A program made the translations under genes and the position numbers. From Methanoregula sp. PtaB.Bin085 (GTDB lineage: Archaea > Halobacteriota > Methanomicrobia > Methanomicrobiales > Methanospirillaceae), in assembly GCF_002067035.1 (NCBI RefSeq), contig NZ_MVQB01000027.1, positions 62,001-126,000 of the forward strand: a stretch of 64,000 bases of DNA, given 5' to 3'. Shown piece after piece: positions 16,140-25,207 of this stretch. How positions within the stretch are numbered: position 1 is the first letter of the stretch; each line of letters opens with the position of its first letter. Under the pieces are notes generated by a model. The model searched no databases, was not told the origin of the DNA, and was given only the letters and a program-made list of their open reading frames with translations.

Positions 16140-18236
16140 TCACCGCCGCTTCCGCCCGTACCGGCGCGGGCCGGTCGTGTTTTTCTTCCGGTCCTCACGA
16201 ACGGAGGGTTCCGGTTTTTTCTCCCTGTGCACGTCCTCGCTTTCCAGTTCGGCAATGATCTCGAGCGGATCGTTCATCACCTTTGTCAGCCGGACCACCT
16301 CCAGCAGCCGCTCCATGCCGATGAAGTGCTCGGCCATCACCCGGGCGAGCGGGGTCATGATGAGCCGGGTTCCCTTCTTCTCCACAAGACGGTGGGCAAC
16401 GAGCTCGGGAAGCACCGGTTCCATGCTGCCGACCATCAGCTCATTAATCCGGTTGAGATCCGCCTCCTCGCCATTGCAGCAGACCGCGTTCGCCACGTAC
16501 TCCTCCGAGCTCTTCTCGAAATCATGCTCGGGGGCAACTTCCTCCATATCGCCTTTGAGGAGCCGGATCGCGATCTCCTCCTCGGTCCCCGGGTTCTCGC
16601 GGGAGTAGCTCCCGCCGGGCTCGGCCAGGATCACGACCCGGCCGAGGTCGTGGAAGTCCGGCCGGCCGGCACGCCCGCCCATCTGGTTGAACTCCTGCAC
16701 GGTGAGCCAGTCCCGGCCCATAGCAAGCGCATCGAAGATGACCTGCGATGCCGGGAAATCTACGCCAGCCCCGAGGGCCGCGGTCGTGACAACGGCCATC
16801 AGCTTCCCCTGAGCAAACCGGGTTTCTACGTCCCGGCGCTCGACAGAGGTGAGCCCCGCGTGGTACGCGGCTGCACGCTGGCCCAGCGCCTCGGCAATCG
16901 TGTGCGTACGGGAGCGGGCGTTGGTGAAGATGATGGTCTGGCCGCGGTACCCCTTCGATGAGGTCCGCTTGTACTCTTCGGTCGTGAACTGTTTAATCGC
17001 CGGGATCTTCTGCTTGCGCTCGACAAAGAGGAGATAGCGCTCGAGCCCGACCGGCCGGTCTGCGTACTGGACGAGCGTGCAGTTCAGCTTCTTTGCAAGC
17101 ACCTTCGGCGACCCGATGGTTGCCGAGAGATACAGGAACTGGGCCTGCGGGCAGAGATACTTGAGCCGGGCGATCATACCATCGAGGCGGTGGCCGCGGT
17201 CGCGATCCTCCAGCATCTGGACCTCGTCGATAACGACCGTGGCAACGCCGGTCATCTTCTGCCCGCACCGGATCATGTTGTCCACGCCCTCGTAGGTCCC
17301 CACGATGATCGGGGCATTCGGGTTCCGGTCGCCGACCTTCCGGGTCTCGGGCAGGTTCAGCCGGCTGACTCCCGTAAGCAGGCCGGTCTTCGCAAACTTC
17401 CCGTACCGTTCCGTGAACCGCTCGTATTTCTGGTTCGCAAGGGCCACGAGCGGGACTAAAAAGAGCGTCCGTCCCCGGCCCTCGAGGTAGTTCTTCATCC
17501 CTGCCATCTCGCCGATGAACGTCTTGCCGCTCGCGGTTGCAGCAACCACCAGCAGGTCTTTCCCGTGCAGGAGCCCGGCATCAACCGCAAGCTGCTGGGC
17601 CGGCATCAGCTGTTTCACACCCGCTGCATCCACGAACTGCCGGGGCAGGGGGAGCTCGTCCACCAACGCCGTCTTCATCACCGGGTGGGCCTCGAGCTTG
17701 TCGAAGAGGGCCGAGGCCATCGTCACCTTCTCCGGCTGGAGGGTGGCGAGAACCCGGTCCAGGTTCCGGAACTTCAGGAGCAGGTCCTCGAGGTGCCGGA
17801 TCCCGTCCTGCCCGAGCCGGCCGATGTGGGAGACCTCGCGGCGCAGCTCCCGCCGCCCGCAGTCGAGGCAGATCCGCTCGCCCTTCCCGAACGTTACCGT
17901 ATTGGTGTCATTGAGCGGAGTGTACCGCTCGTCCAGCAGGCACATCCGGCAGGCATCCACGGGCCTGGTGCGGACCTGGAAGGCAGACAGGAATGATTCG
18001 AACTCATCATCCGGCTTCACCATCCGCACATCGGCCTCGCGGAGCTGGGCGATAAGGTCCCTGGAAGGCGTATGGTGGTAATCCTTCTTCTGACCCCACT
18101 TCACGCGGTAGCGGGTCGGCCGGGGACCCCGGGGGGTTTCGGTCAGCTCCACGTACGCAGCCCCCCGCGTATGCCGGCCATCGAAAAAAAGCAGCCTGTA
18201 GGTACCGCCTTTCTGGGGCTGGACAAGGATCATCAT
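16140..18236 (-). CDS. Archaeal superfamily 2 helicase with zinc finger (COG1202)
   Basis: 698 residues. An N-terminal 90-residue domain is followed by a zinc finger (Cys96, Cys99, Cys123, Cys126). Helicase motifs: ATASGKT at 233-239 (Walker A), DEVQ at 337-340, SAT at 371-373, TIIFTNARSRT near 430 and QMGGRAGRPDF near 525. The C-terminus is a winged-helix-like part and a basic Lys/Arg tail. It resembles Ski2/Hel308-type helicases but lacks the Hel308 ratchet pattern; this is the archaea-specific COG1202 group. Substrate unknown, probably structured DNA or RNA. Overlaps the upstream regulator by four bases. Confidence 0.88.
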   Translation of the reverse strand: MMILVQPQKGGTYRLLFFDGRHTRGAAYVELTETPRGPRPTRYRVKWGQKKDYHHTPSRDLIAQLREADVRMVKPDDEFESFLSAFQVRTRPVDACRMCLLDERYTPLNDTNTVTFGKGERICLDCGRRELRREVSHIGRLGQDGIRHLEDLLLKFRNLDRVLATLQPEKVTMASALFDKLEAHPVMKTALVDELPLPRQFVDAAGVKQLMPAQQLAVDAGLLHGKDLLVVAATASGKTFIGEMAGMKNYLEGRGRTLFLVPLVALANQKYERFTERYGKFAKTGLLTGVSRLNLPETRKVGDRNPNAPIIVGTYEGVDNMIRCGQKMTGVATVVIDEVQMLEDRDRGHRLDGMIARLKYLCPQAQFLYLSATIGSPKVLAKKLNCTLVQYADRPVGLERYLLFVERKQKIPAIKQFTTEEYKRTSSKGYRGQTIIFTNARSRTHTIAEALGQRAAAYHAGLTSVERRDVETRFAQGKLMAVVTTAALGAGVDFPASQVIFDALAMGRDWLTVQEFNQMGGRAGRPDFHDLGRVVILAEPGGSYSRENPGTEEEIAIRLLKGDMEEVAPEHDFEKSSEEYVANAVCCNGEEADLNRINELMVGSMEPVLPELVAHRLVEKKGTRLIMTPLARVMAEHFIGMERLLEVVRLTKVMNDPLEIIAELESEDVHREKKPEPSVREDRKKNTTGPRRYGRKRR

Positions 18237-19042
18237 GGCGCGATCAGGTCATGGATCACGTACGCGAGGTTCACGCTCTCAAGACGCTTGAGGAAATCCG
18301 TGAACTCTTCGTCCACGATCACGATAACGCAGTCGATCCCGTGGAAGGCCGCCTCGATCACGCCCTCCCGGGCGCCAAAGAACATGTCCGGGTCCCGTCC
18401 CGCGGCCTTCAGGGCGATCCATGCTTCGAGTCCCACGGCGGCAACCAACCCGGCACTGCCGGCGATCTTCTTCAGTTCCTCCTTCCTCACCCTGCGGGAC
18501 CCGCCGTGCTGGATCCGGGGCACCTTGCAGACATGAACCTTCCCTTCGTGATGCTCGATGATCCCGTTCAGGTGGGAGACACCCACGTCCTGGTCCTTTT
18601 TCGCATCCGCCACGACCGAACCGGTTGCCTGCTGCGGTGATTTGCCCGCGTACAAAAAGCCGGCTTTCATAAAGACACCGACCTCGTCACCCGCCCTCAG
18701 GTCCTCGGCAGCGATTGCAGTCCAGACCGAGACCTGCTGGATGATGTCGCGCCTGATGTGCCGTGCGTAGGATTCTAGCGACTCGGCGTTCGCCAGCACC
18801 CACTCGATCCCGGCCTTCGTCACCTCATAGTTGCCCCGGCCGGACGCAGAGACCATCCCTTCTTCCACGAGTTCGCGGATATACTCGGAGATCGCCTGGG
18901 GAGTGACGCCCAGTTTCTCGGCAATCTCCTGCTGCCGGACTGCCGGCTGGTGCTCTGCGATCTCGACAAGGATCTGCAGTCTCGAGACCTCGCGCTTGCT
19001 GCGTAAAATCGAATACAGGGGATCCTTAGCGCCCGGTGTCAA
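18233..19042 (-). CDS. Winged-helix regulator with C-terminal ligand-like domain
   Basis: 269 residues. N-terminal winged helix at about 18-80: LQILVEIAEHQPAVRQQEIA, LGVTPQAISEYIRELVEEGM, then a wing ending GRGNYEVTKAG. The rest (about 85-269) is an archaeal domain with VWTAIAAEDLRAGDEVGVFM and a Rossmann-like end (GIDCVIVIVDEEFTDFLKR) that I cannot name. Translationally coupled to the helicase gene (ATGA overlap) and overlapping the preceding ArsR-like gene by 17 bases. Probably controls its own operon or acts with the helicase; the ligand is unknown. Confidence 0.7.
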   Translation of the reverse strand: MTPGAKDPLYSILRSKREVSRLQILVEIAEHQPAVRQQEIAEKLGVTPQAISEYIRELVEEGMVSASGRGNYEVTKAGIEWVLANAESLESYARHIRRDIIQQVSVWTAIAAEDLRAGDEVGVFMKAGFLYAGKSPQQATGSVVADAKKDQDVGVSHLNGIIEHHEGKVHVCKVPRIQHGGSRRVRKEELKKIAGSAGLVAAVGLEAWIALKAAGRDPDMFFGAREGVIEAAFHGIDCVIVIVDEEFTDFLKRLESVNLAYVIHDLIAP

Positions 19043-19538
19043 GCAGCACCAGTCCCTGCCCCTTCACGTCCATGTGGGTGATCCTTTTTGCGAGCCCCTT
19101 GACAAAGATCGGGCTGACACTGAACTTCCGGGAGAGGTCGTTGATGGAGCTGTTGCCTTTTGAGAGTTCCCGCTCGATCTGCTCCACCACATCGCGGAGG
19201 TTCTCATCGTTGGAGAGCGCGATGTAGAGGATGTCGGAGAGGTCGGAGAGGTTGCACTGGAAGTTGGCCCGGAACTTGTTGTAGGTTGCCCGGAACTCCT
19301 TCTCGGGCTTCTTCCCGGGCTTGGGCATCCGCCACTGCTCCTCCACGAGGTTGCCCTTCTTTAAAATCTGGAGGCAGAGCGGAACGCTGTCATCGCCGAT
19401 CTGCGAGCGGATCTCCTCTTCGGTCATCCATGACTTGTTCAGCAGTTCGTAGACCTTTTTGAAAACGGGGTCGTTGAACGTCATCAGAAGAGGAACAAGC
19501 TCCACGGGATCGTTTACGATTCGAATATGGCCCGGCAC
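19026..19538 (-). CDS. ArsR-like winged-helix regulator
   Basis: 170 residues from GTG 19538. The first half (LLMTFNDPVFKKVYELLNK, then WMTEEEIRSQIGDDSV) is a winged-helix; the second half repeats helix-turn-helix-like features (SINDLSRKFSVSPIFVKGLA). Methanomicrobial genomes carry many regulators of this type. It is the first gene of a three-gene overlapping operon with the winged-helix regulator and the COG1202 helicase. Its promoter region is shared with divergent hypF. Confidence 0.7.
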   Translation of the reverse strand: MPGHIRIVNDPVELVPLLMTFNDPVFKKVYELLNKSWMTEEEIRSQIGDDSVPLCLQILKKGNLVEEQWRMPKPGKKPEKEFRATYNKFRANFQCNLSDLSDILYIALSNDENLRDVVEQIERELSKGNSSINDLSRKFSVSPIFVKGLAKRITHMDVKGQGLVLLDTGR

Positions 19539-19548
19539 GGTAAAAACC

Positions 19549-19562
19549 CTATACTTATATCG
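19549..19562. promoter_or_regulatory. Shared TATA region between the ArsR-like gene and hypF
   Basis: CTATACTTATATCG reads as a TATA element on both strands. It lies about 40 bases before hypF ATG 19597 and 11-24 bases before GTG 19538, so the minus-strand transcript would be leaderless or use a later start. Confidence 0.45.
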
Positions 19563-19596
19563 TCCCCCGCATCAATAAAATTTTGCGACACAAATC

Positions 19597-21834
19597 ATGC
19601 AGAAAACGGGCAGAATCACGGTTCGCGGCATTGTACAGGGAGTCGGGTTCCGCCCGTTCGTCTATGCGCAGGCATGCGATCTCGGCATCTCCGGTTCGGT
19701 GAAGAACCTCGGGAGCGAGGTGGAGATCTATGCCCGCGGGGAGCGGTTCGAGGAGTTCGTCGGGGCAGTCTCGCGGGGTCCCGCGCTCGCCCGGATCGAC
19801 TCGGTTGAGGTGACCGGGACGATCCAGGAGATCCCGGACGGTTTTTTCATCCTCCGGAGCGGGACCGGCTCGTTCACCGGCATGATCCCGCCCGATATCG
19901 CGATCTGCAGCGATTGCATTGCCGACATCTTCCGGAAAGGGGGGAGGTATCACGACTACTGGGCTACCTCGTGCGTGAACTGCGGGCCCCGGTACAGCAT
20001 CATCAGCGAAATCCCCTACGACCGGGAGCGGACGTCCATGGCGGATTTCCCGATGTGCAATGCCTGTGCCGTGGAGTACAGTGACCCCCACTCCCGGCGC
20101 CACCATGCCCAGACCATCGCGTGCGATGCCTGCGGGCCGGACCTGAGCCTGTCCGACCGGGCCGGGAACAGGGTCACCTGCCACGACCCGGTGAAGGAAG
20201 CCGCCTCGCTGCTCGACAACGGATCCATCCTCGCCATCCGGGGGATCGGCGGGTTCCACCTGGCCTGTATTGAAAAGTCTGCAGCAACCCTCAAGCAGCG
20301 CCTCGGCCGGATCGAGCAGCCGTTCGCGATCATGGTCCGGCCGGACTTCATCGAGAACCTCGCGATCGTTACACCGGAGGAGAAGAGACTGCTTGAGAGC
20401 CCGATCCATCCTATCGTTGTGCTGGAGAAGCGGGACCATTCGGCCCACGCTGAGATCAGCAACATCCATACCATCGGCTGCATGTTCCCGTACACCGGCC
20501 TCCACCACCTCATCTTCTCGCACCTGAAGCACCCGCTCCTGATCATGACCAGCGCCAACATGCCCGGGTACCCGATGATCACGGACACCGACGTGGCTAT
20601 GGCGAAGCTGAACCACGACGCGGATTTCTTCCTTGTCCACAACCGGCGGATCGTGAACCGGTGCGACGATTCTGTGATGCGGGACGGCTTCATCATCCGG
20701 CTCTCGCGGGGCATTGCCCCGAAGCGGACAGCAATCGACCTCGGGAACCGCTGCATCCTCGGGGTCGGCCCGGAGCTGAACGCGAACGCCACGATTTACC
20801 GGGGCGGGTTTGCCGTCACCTCCCCGCATGTCGGCAACGTGCGGAACCCCCCAACGCTCGCGTACCTGGAGGAGACCGTGAAAAACCTGCAGCGGATCCT
20901 CGGCGCGAAGTTCGATGTAATTGCACATGACCTCCATCCCAGCTTCCTTTCTACGCGCTTCGCCCGCGAGCTTGCGGCGGAGCACAGTCTCGAGCTTGTC
21001 CCTGTCCAGCACCACCGTGCCCACATCGCGGCAGCGACGACCGGGCCGTGCGTCGGAATCGCAATCGATGGCGTAGGGTATGGCGACGACGGCACGATCT
21101 GGGGCGGCGAGATCTTCTGCGGGCAGGTGCCCGGCCTGCAACGCGTTGCCCATCTCGAGCCGGTACCGATGCCGGGCGGGGACCTTGCCACCCGTTTCCC
21201 GGAGCGGATGCTCTACGGCATCCTGCCGGAGGAAGAGATCCTGGCACTCCTCGCCTCGCGGGGCTGGCCGGATGTGGATCTCGGCGTTCTGAGAAAGCAG
21301 GTAGCCACGGGATTCAACGTACCGACAACCACCAGCACCGGTCGCGTACTGGATGCGGCAAGCGCCCTTCTCGGGATCTGCAAAGAGCGGACCTATGACG
21401 GCGAGCCGGCCATGAAACTGGAGTCTGCGGCCGCCGGCGCTGCGCCGGAGCCATGGGAGCTCACGTTCTCATCGCTTGATGGCTGCGAGGTGCTCTCAAC
21501 CCGTGCCCTGATGAGAACGGCGCTTGTGAAACTGAAAGACGCAAACCCTAAGGATCGCCGCCATGTCAAATCCATTGCCTCCTCCTTCCAGTATAACCTT
21601 GCCCGTGGTATTGCCGCAATGGCTGTCAGGGTTGCGGGACAGCAGGGCATGAAAAACGTGGCTCTCAGCGGGGGGGTTGCCTACAACCACCAGATCCGGG
21701 AAACGATCCGGCAGGAGATAGCAAAGAGCGGCCTGAACTGCATCATCAACGCCGACTACCCGCTCGGCGACGGCTGCGTCTCGTACGGGCAATGCGTGTA
21801 CGCCGGTGCGGTGCTGAAGGGACGGAGGGAGTGA
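19597..21834 (+). CDS. hypF: Hydrogenase maturation carbamoyltransferase HypF
   Basis: 745 residues, full length. Acylphosphatase domain at about 1-90 (VRGIVQGVGFRPFVY); two zinc-finger blocks at about 107-190 (CSDCIADIF, CVNCGPRYSI, CNACAVEYSD, CDACGPDLS); YrdC-like domain at about 200-385 (GGFHLACI, LLIMTSANMPG); Kae1-like carbamoyltransferase at about 390-745 (VQHHRAHIAAA, SGGVAYN). HypF makes thiocarboxamide on HypE from carbamoyl phosphate, the source of the cyanide ligands of [NiFe]-hydrogenases, which hydrogenotrophic methanogens need. No other hyp gene is nearby. Confidence 0.97.
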   Translation: MQKTGRITVRGIVQGVGFRPFVYAQACDLGISGSVKNLGSEVEIYARGERFEEFVGAVSRGPALARIDSVEVTGTIQEIPDGFFILRSGTGSFTGMIPPDIAICSDCIADIFRKGGRYHDYWATSCVNCGPRYSIISEIPYDRERTSMADFPMCNACAVEYSDPHSRRHHAQTIACDACGPDLSLSDRAGNRVTCHDPVKEAASLLDNGSILAIRGIGGFHLACIEKSAATLKQRLGRIEQPFAIMVRPDFIENLAIVTPEEKRLLESPIHPIVVLEKRDHSAHAEISNIHTIGCMFPYTGLHHLIFSHLKHPLLIMTSANMPGYPMITDTDVAMAKLNHDADFFLVHNRRIVNRCDDSVMRDGFIIRLSRGIAPKRTAIDLGNRCILGVGPELNANATIYRGGFAVTSPHVGNVRNPPTLAYLEETVKNLQRILGAKFDVIAHDLHPSFLSTRFARELAAEHSLELVPVQHHRAHIAAATTGPCVGIAIDGVGYGDDGTIWGGEIFCGQVPGLQRVAHLEPVPMPGGDLATRFPERMLYGILPEEEILALLASRGWPDVDLGVLRKQVATGFNVPTTTSTGRVLDAASALLGICKERTYDGEPAMKLESAAAGAAPEPWELTFSSLDGCEVLSTRALMRTALVKLKDANPKDRRHVKSIASSFQYNLARGIAAMAVRVAGQQGMKNVALSGGVAYNHQIRETIRQEIAKSGLNCIINADYPLGDGCVSYGQCVYAGAVLKGRRE

Positions 21835-21866
21835 GCCCCCGGTTCCAAAAAATCTCTGACGCTCTT

Positions 21867-21894
21867 GGGGGCTTCGCCTGGCGACGAAGCCCCC
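21867..21894 (+). terminator. Strong hairpin after hypF
   Basis: GGGGGCTTCG (21867-21876) and CGAAGCCCCC (21885-21894) pair perfectly over ten bases with an eight-base loop, 33 bases after the hypF stop. No long T tract follows, so it may equally be part of the repeat-rich intergenic segment. Confidence 0.5.
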
Positions 21895-22000
21895 GCCGCT
21901 GGGCATCCCCCGTTGCGATAGTCACTCATAAGGGAGACGCGAAAACATCAGGAAATGGAAAAGTATCCTCCTTTGCATTCCTGAAAACGGTAATCCGTCC

Positions 22001-22056
22001 CATCGCAAACGCCCCCGCCGCCAACGGGGGCAGGGCTGGCGTAAAGGGGGCGATCC
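22001..22056 (-). repeat. Dispersed repeat B, inverted copy
   Basis: Reverse complement of the repeat B core seen at 3278-3325 and 56113-56166 (here CCCCCGCC, AACGGGGGCAGGGCTGGCG). Lies between hypF and the 22126 gene. No repeat A follows it. Confidence 0.7.
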
Positions 22057-22125
22057 GGTTACTTACCGGTTTGTTGCACCCGTACATTTTATCTCACCTG
22101 AAAAGAAACGGTGAACTAACGAACA

Positions 22126-22548
22126 ATGGCAGACGATGATCGAATCCAGGAGCAGGAAAAGAAGATCAAAAACCTCGAGATGGAACTCAACGATCTCCGG
22201 CAGGGGCTGACGGTTGTTGCCGACTATTACCGCGACCTCCGGCAGGTATCCCGTCAGCAGGTGGCGACCGAGATCGTTGATCAGGACCTTGCCCGTCCGC
22301 TTGTCGATGAGGACCGGGAGTTCGAGGGCATCTGGCGGTTCCACGAGGATGTGCTCATCCCGGACCCGTTATCGCACATTCCCTGCAATGCCATGTACGA
22401 GGCATTTGTACGGTACTGCGCCCGGACCGGGCGGAATCCCGTTGGGCAGGAAGCATTCGAGTTCGTCTTCGCCCGGATGGAGAATCCCGTGCCCTCCCTC
22501 GGGAACGGGGTATGGACCGGCTACCGCCTCCGCATGGACCGGCTCTGA
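22126..22548 (+). CDS. Coiled-coil protein with winged-helix-like C-terminus
   Basis: 140 residues. Residues 5-30 form a heptad coiled coil (DRIQEQEKKIKNLEMELNDL). The C-terminal half (IPCNAMYEAFVRYCARTG, then GQEAFEFVFARM and GVWTGYRLRMD) resembles the D5/primase-associated winged helix seen at the end of P4-like phage primases, but no primase is attached. The central part (DEDREFEGIWRFHEDVLI) is unrecognised. It could be a small DNA-binding dimer. Twenty-four bases before the radical SAM gene. Confidence 0.55.
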   Translation: MADDDRIQEQEKKIKNLEMELNDLRQGLTVVADYYRDLRQVSRQQVATEIVDQDLARPLVDEDREFEGIWRFHEDVLIPDPLSHIPCNAMYEAFVRYCARTGRNPVGQEAFEFVFARMENPVPSLGNGVWTGYRLRMDRL

Positions 22549-22572
22549 CCGGCACGGCAGGTCCCATTTTTT

Positions 22573-23571
22573 ATGACCCATGTTCATATCACCGAAAAAT
22601 CGGGGATCCCGCTCATGGGCTCGCTCTATTTCGGCGTCATCGACCGTGGCACGAGCCTCCTGCAGGTGCGCCCGAGCTGCGGGTGCAACCTGAACTGCCC
22701 GTTCTGTTCGGTGGATGCCGGCCCGGCATCGAGGACACGGGCCACGAGTTATGAAGTCGATATGGAATACCTCCTCGGTGCCGTGCAGGAGATTGCCCGG
22801 TTCAAAGGTCCGGGCGTGGAGTGCCACATCGACTCGCCCGGTGAACCGCTCATGTACCGCCGGCTCCCTGATCTCGTGGCGGCACTCCGGAAAATTCCGG
22901 AAGTCACCGCCATCTCGCTCCAGACCAACGGCACGCTCCTCAATGCTGATACTATCGCAGCCCTCGAATCGGCCGGGCTCGACCGGGTCAATCTCTCGCT
23001 CCACGCCCTTGATCCCGGCATCGCGAAGATGCTTGCCGGCGTGGACTGGTTCGAGATCGATACGCTCACCGAATCCGCACGGGCGGTTGCCCGGAGCCGG
23101 ATCGACCTTTTGATCGCCCCGGTCTACGTCCCGGGGATCAACGATGATGAGATCCCGAAGCTGATCCGGTTCGCACGGGAGATCGGCGCCGGAAAACGGT
23201 TCCCGCCGCTCGGGATCCAGAAGTTCGAGCACTACCGGTACGGCAGGACCCCGAAGGGTGTGAAGTCCCAGAGCTGGTGGCAGTTCTACAACCGGAGCCT
23301 TGCCGGGTGGGAGAAGGAGTCCGGCCTCCGGCTCCGTCTCGACCCGTCCCGGGATTTCCAGACCATCCGGCGCCCGTTCGTCCCGCTCGTGTTCGACAAA
23401 GGCGAGAAGGTCACCGTGGAGATCCGGGCGCCGGGCTGGATCCGGGGCGAGATGCTCGGGGTGGCACGCGACAGGGTGGTCTCGGTCTACAACTGCGGGA
23501 AGCAGGCCGGGAACGTGCGGGTGAAGATCGTCTCGACAAAACACAATATTTACACGGCACAGCCCGTCTGA
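22573..23571 (+). CDS. Radical SAM protein with C-terminal TRAM domain (COG2100)
   Basis: 332 residues. The iron-sulfur motif CX3CX2C is CNLNCPFC (Cys38, Cys42, Cys45). The barrel continues with ECHIDSPGEPLMY and ISLQTNGTLLN. The C-terminal 60 residues (VFDKGEKVTVEIRAPGW, then RVVSVYNCGKQAGNVRVKIV) form a TRAM-like RNA-binding domain. The archaeal COG2100 family is uncharacterised; TRAM suggests an RNA or tRNA substrate. Probably co-transcribed with the small coiled-coil gene. Confidence 0.85.
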   Translation: MTHVHITEKSGIPLMGSLYFGVIDRGTSLLQVRPSCGCNLNCPFCSVDAGPASRTRATSYEVDMEYLLGAVQEIARFKGPGVECHIDSPGEPLMYRRLPDLVAALRKIPEVTAISLQTNGTLLNADTIAALESAGLDRVNLSLHALDPGIAKMLAGVDWFEIDTLTESARAVARSRIDLLIAPVYVPGINDDEIPKLIRFAREIGAGKRFPPLGIQKFEHYRYGRTPKGVKSQSWWQFYNRSLAGWEKESGLRLRLDPSRDFQTIRRPFVPLVFDKGEKVTVEIRAPGWIRGEMLGVARDRVVSVYNCGKQAGNVRVKIVSTKHNIYTAQPV

Positions 23572-23643
23572 TCCCCGGCCCCGGAAGCCACTCTCCGGCG
23601 AATGGATCGGCATGTTTATCCAAACCCGGATAAAACCTTCCCT

Positions 23644-24498
23644 ATGAATAATTCCACAATTTTCATGGTCATCGGGATTATCATCATCGGTGTCGGTCTT
23701 GCATGGGTCATCACCGGCGGACCCGGCAATACTGCGGCAGGCACGATGCCGCAGACAACCGTCACCACGATCATGACAACGCCCGTTCCCGTAACCACAC
23801 CTTCTGCCGTCCTGACCGTTCCTCCGGTCACCACAATCGCCACCATCGCACCACCTGCGACAGCCGCAACCCCAGCGGTAACCGTAGCAACGGCGAATGA
23901 TTACGCGAACCATTTTCTCGATGTCGCCTACGCGGGCACCAACCGGCTCGAACGCCTGGATTATTCCTCGTCCAGACCCCGGGTCGTCATCGTTGCCTTG
24001 TCCGCAGGATCTGACGATATCGCCCTGCTCGAAAAGACCGCCGCTGATTTCAACGGGGTCTCGTCGACCATGAAGATCTCCGAGAATATCAAGGAGAGCG
24101 GGACCGGCGACCTGTTCATCAAGTTCCTCCCGGAAGACGGCCTCTCGGCCATCAGCCTCATGGAAGCGCCCGAGAGCGGACCGTTCACCGAGTCACTGAC
24201 CCGCAGGGAACTGCGCCAGGACAATGCTGTGGGGGCAAAGATCATCCGCGGCACGGTTTACATCAACGCGAACCTCAAGGATGATGCACGGAAACACGTC
24301 CTGGTCCGGAGCCTGATGTACGAGATGGGCCTGACCGGCGAGAGCGCAATCTTTCCGGACAGTGTTTTTTATGCCGGCGACAATACCAATTACCAGCTGA
24401 CGACAGCCGACAAGAAGGTCATCGGCACATTGTACCAGGACGGCCTCTATAACGGGATGACCCTAGATGAAGTCCGGAAGGTCGTCTATATCCCGTAG
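23644..24498 (+). CDS. Membrane-anchored DUF2927-like protein, apparently inactive
   Basis: 284 residues from ATG 23644. One N-terminal membrane segment (5-24, FMVIGIIIIGVGLAWVITGG), a long Thr/Pro-rich linker (28-85) and an extracellular domain (90-284). The domain resembles DUF2927 zincin-like proteins: the stretch LVRSLMYEMGLTGESAIFPD sits where the family has HEXXH followed by a late Ser-rich motif, but both His are missing (Arg and Tyr instead). It is probably a binding domain rather than a protease. An upstream in-frame ATG at 23602 would add 14 residues that look non-native. Confidence 0.6.
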   Translation: MNNSTIFMVIGIIIIGVGLAWVITGGPGNTAAGTMPQTTVTTIMTTPVPVTTPSAVLTVPPVTTIATIAPPATAATPAVTVATANDYANHFLDVAYAGTNRLERLDYSSSRPRVVIVALSAGSDDIALLEKTAADFNGVSSTMKISENIKESGTGDLFIKFLPEDGLSAISLMEAPESGPFTESLTRRELRQDNAVGAKIIRGTVYINANLKDDARKHVLVRSLMYEMGLTGESAIFPDSVFYAGDNTNYQLTTADKKVIGTLYQDGLYNGMTLDEVRKVVYIP

Positions 24499-24578
24499 GT
24501 ACCCGGGGTTCGTCCCGGTATCGTTTCTTTTTTTATTCGGGAGAAACGCTTTATCGTTATCCCGTTGATAGTTGTTGG

Positions 24579-25115
24579 ATGGGCAGCAGGGAGCAGGTCG
24601 GGCGGAACTGCCCGTATTGTGGAGCAATCATCGCGTACGACGAGTACTTCTGCCGCGCCTGCCATAAGCGGATCTACGACCAGCAGGATTTCAGCGCCCC
24701 GTCGCCGCTGAAGGCCGAAACGTTCGTGGTCGCTGCACGGAACCCCTGGATCGCAGGCATCCTGTCCTTTGTCAGCCCGGGGCTCGGCCAGTTCTACAAC
24801 GCGGAGACCATGAAGGGTTTTTTGTTCTTCCTTGCACTGATTGTCATCTCGTTCGACATGGTCGCCACGGACATCCTCACGCGGTTCCACGCAATCTTCT
24901 TCTTCGGAGTCTGGATCCTCAGTATTTTCGATGCCTTTTACTCGGCCTGGCAGATCAGCCACTTCGTCAAGCCGTGCACCACCGGCGCGAGTTACGCGTT
25001 GTATATCCTCCTTGTGTTGTATGCGTTCATCGTCGGGCTCCACCTGTACACCGGGCAGCCGGATACTGCGTATCTCGCAAAGCTGTTCCCGCCGGTTGCG
25101 CTGATGGCGGGATGA
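24579..25115 (+). CDS. Zinc-ribbon membrane protein
   Basis: 178 residues. An N-terminal zinc ribbon (CPYC near residue 11, CRAC near 29) is followed by hydrophobic segments near 55-75 (WIAGILSFVSPGLGQFYNAE, a TM2/DUF5683-like entry), 78-95, 105-120 and 135-155. The layout, zinc ribbon then TM2-like bundle, is common in archaeal proteins of unknown function. Standalone gene ending 93 bases before repeat C. Confidence 0.65.
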   Translation: MGSREQVGRNCPYCGAIIAYDEYFCRACHKRIYDQQDFSAPSPLKAETFVVAARNPWIAGILSFVSPGLGQFYNAETMKGFLFFLALIVISFDMVATDILTRFHAIFFFGVWILSIFDAFYSAWQISHFVKPCTTGASYALYILLVLYAFIVGLHLYTGQPDTAYLAKLFPPVALMAG

Positions 25116-25207
25116 TGCATGCAGAGGTCTGGGAGAGGCGTTTTTTTAATGCCCGTATGCACCGGCACTGAAAACAGAAATTCAATACATTTTTATTGAA
25201 AATGAGA

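Noticed and set aside
19555-21153. 532-codon open frame antisense to hypF
   Set aside because: Arises from the GC-rich complement of a full-length HypF; low-complexity product.
22369-23913. 514-codon minus-strand frame over the radical SAM gene
   Set aside because: Runs across three real plus-strand genes and shows no motif.
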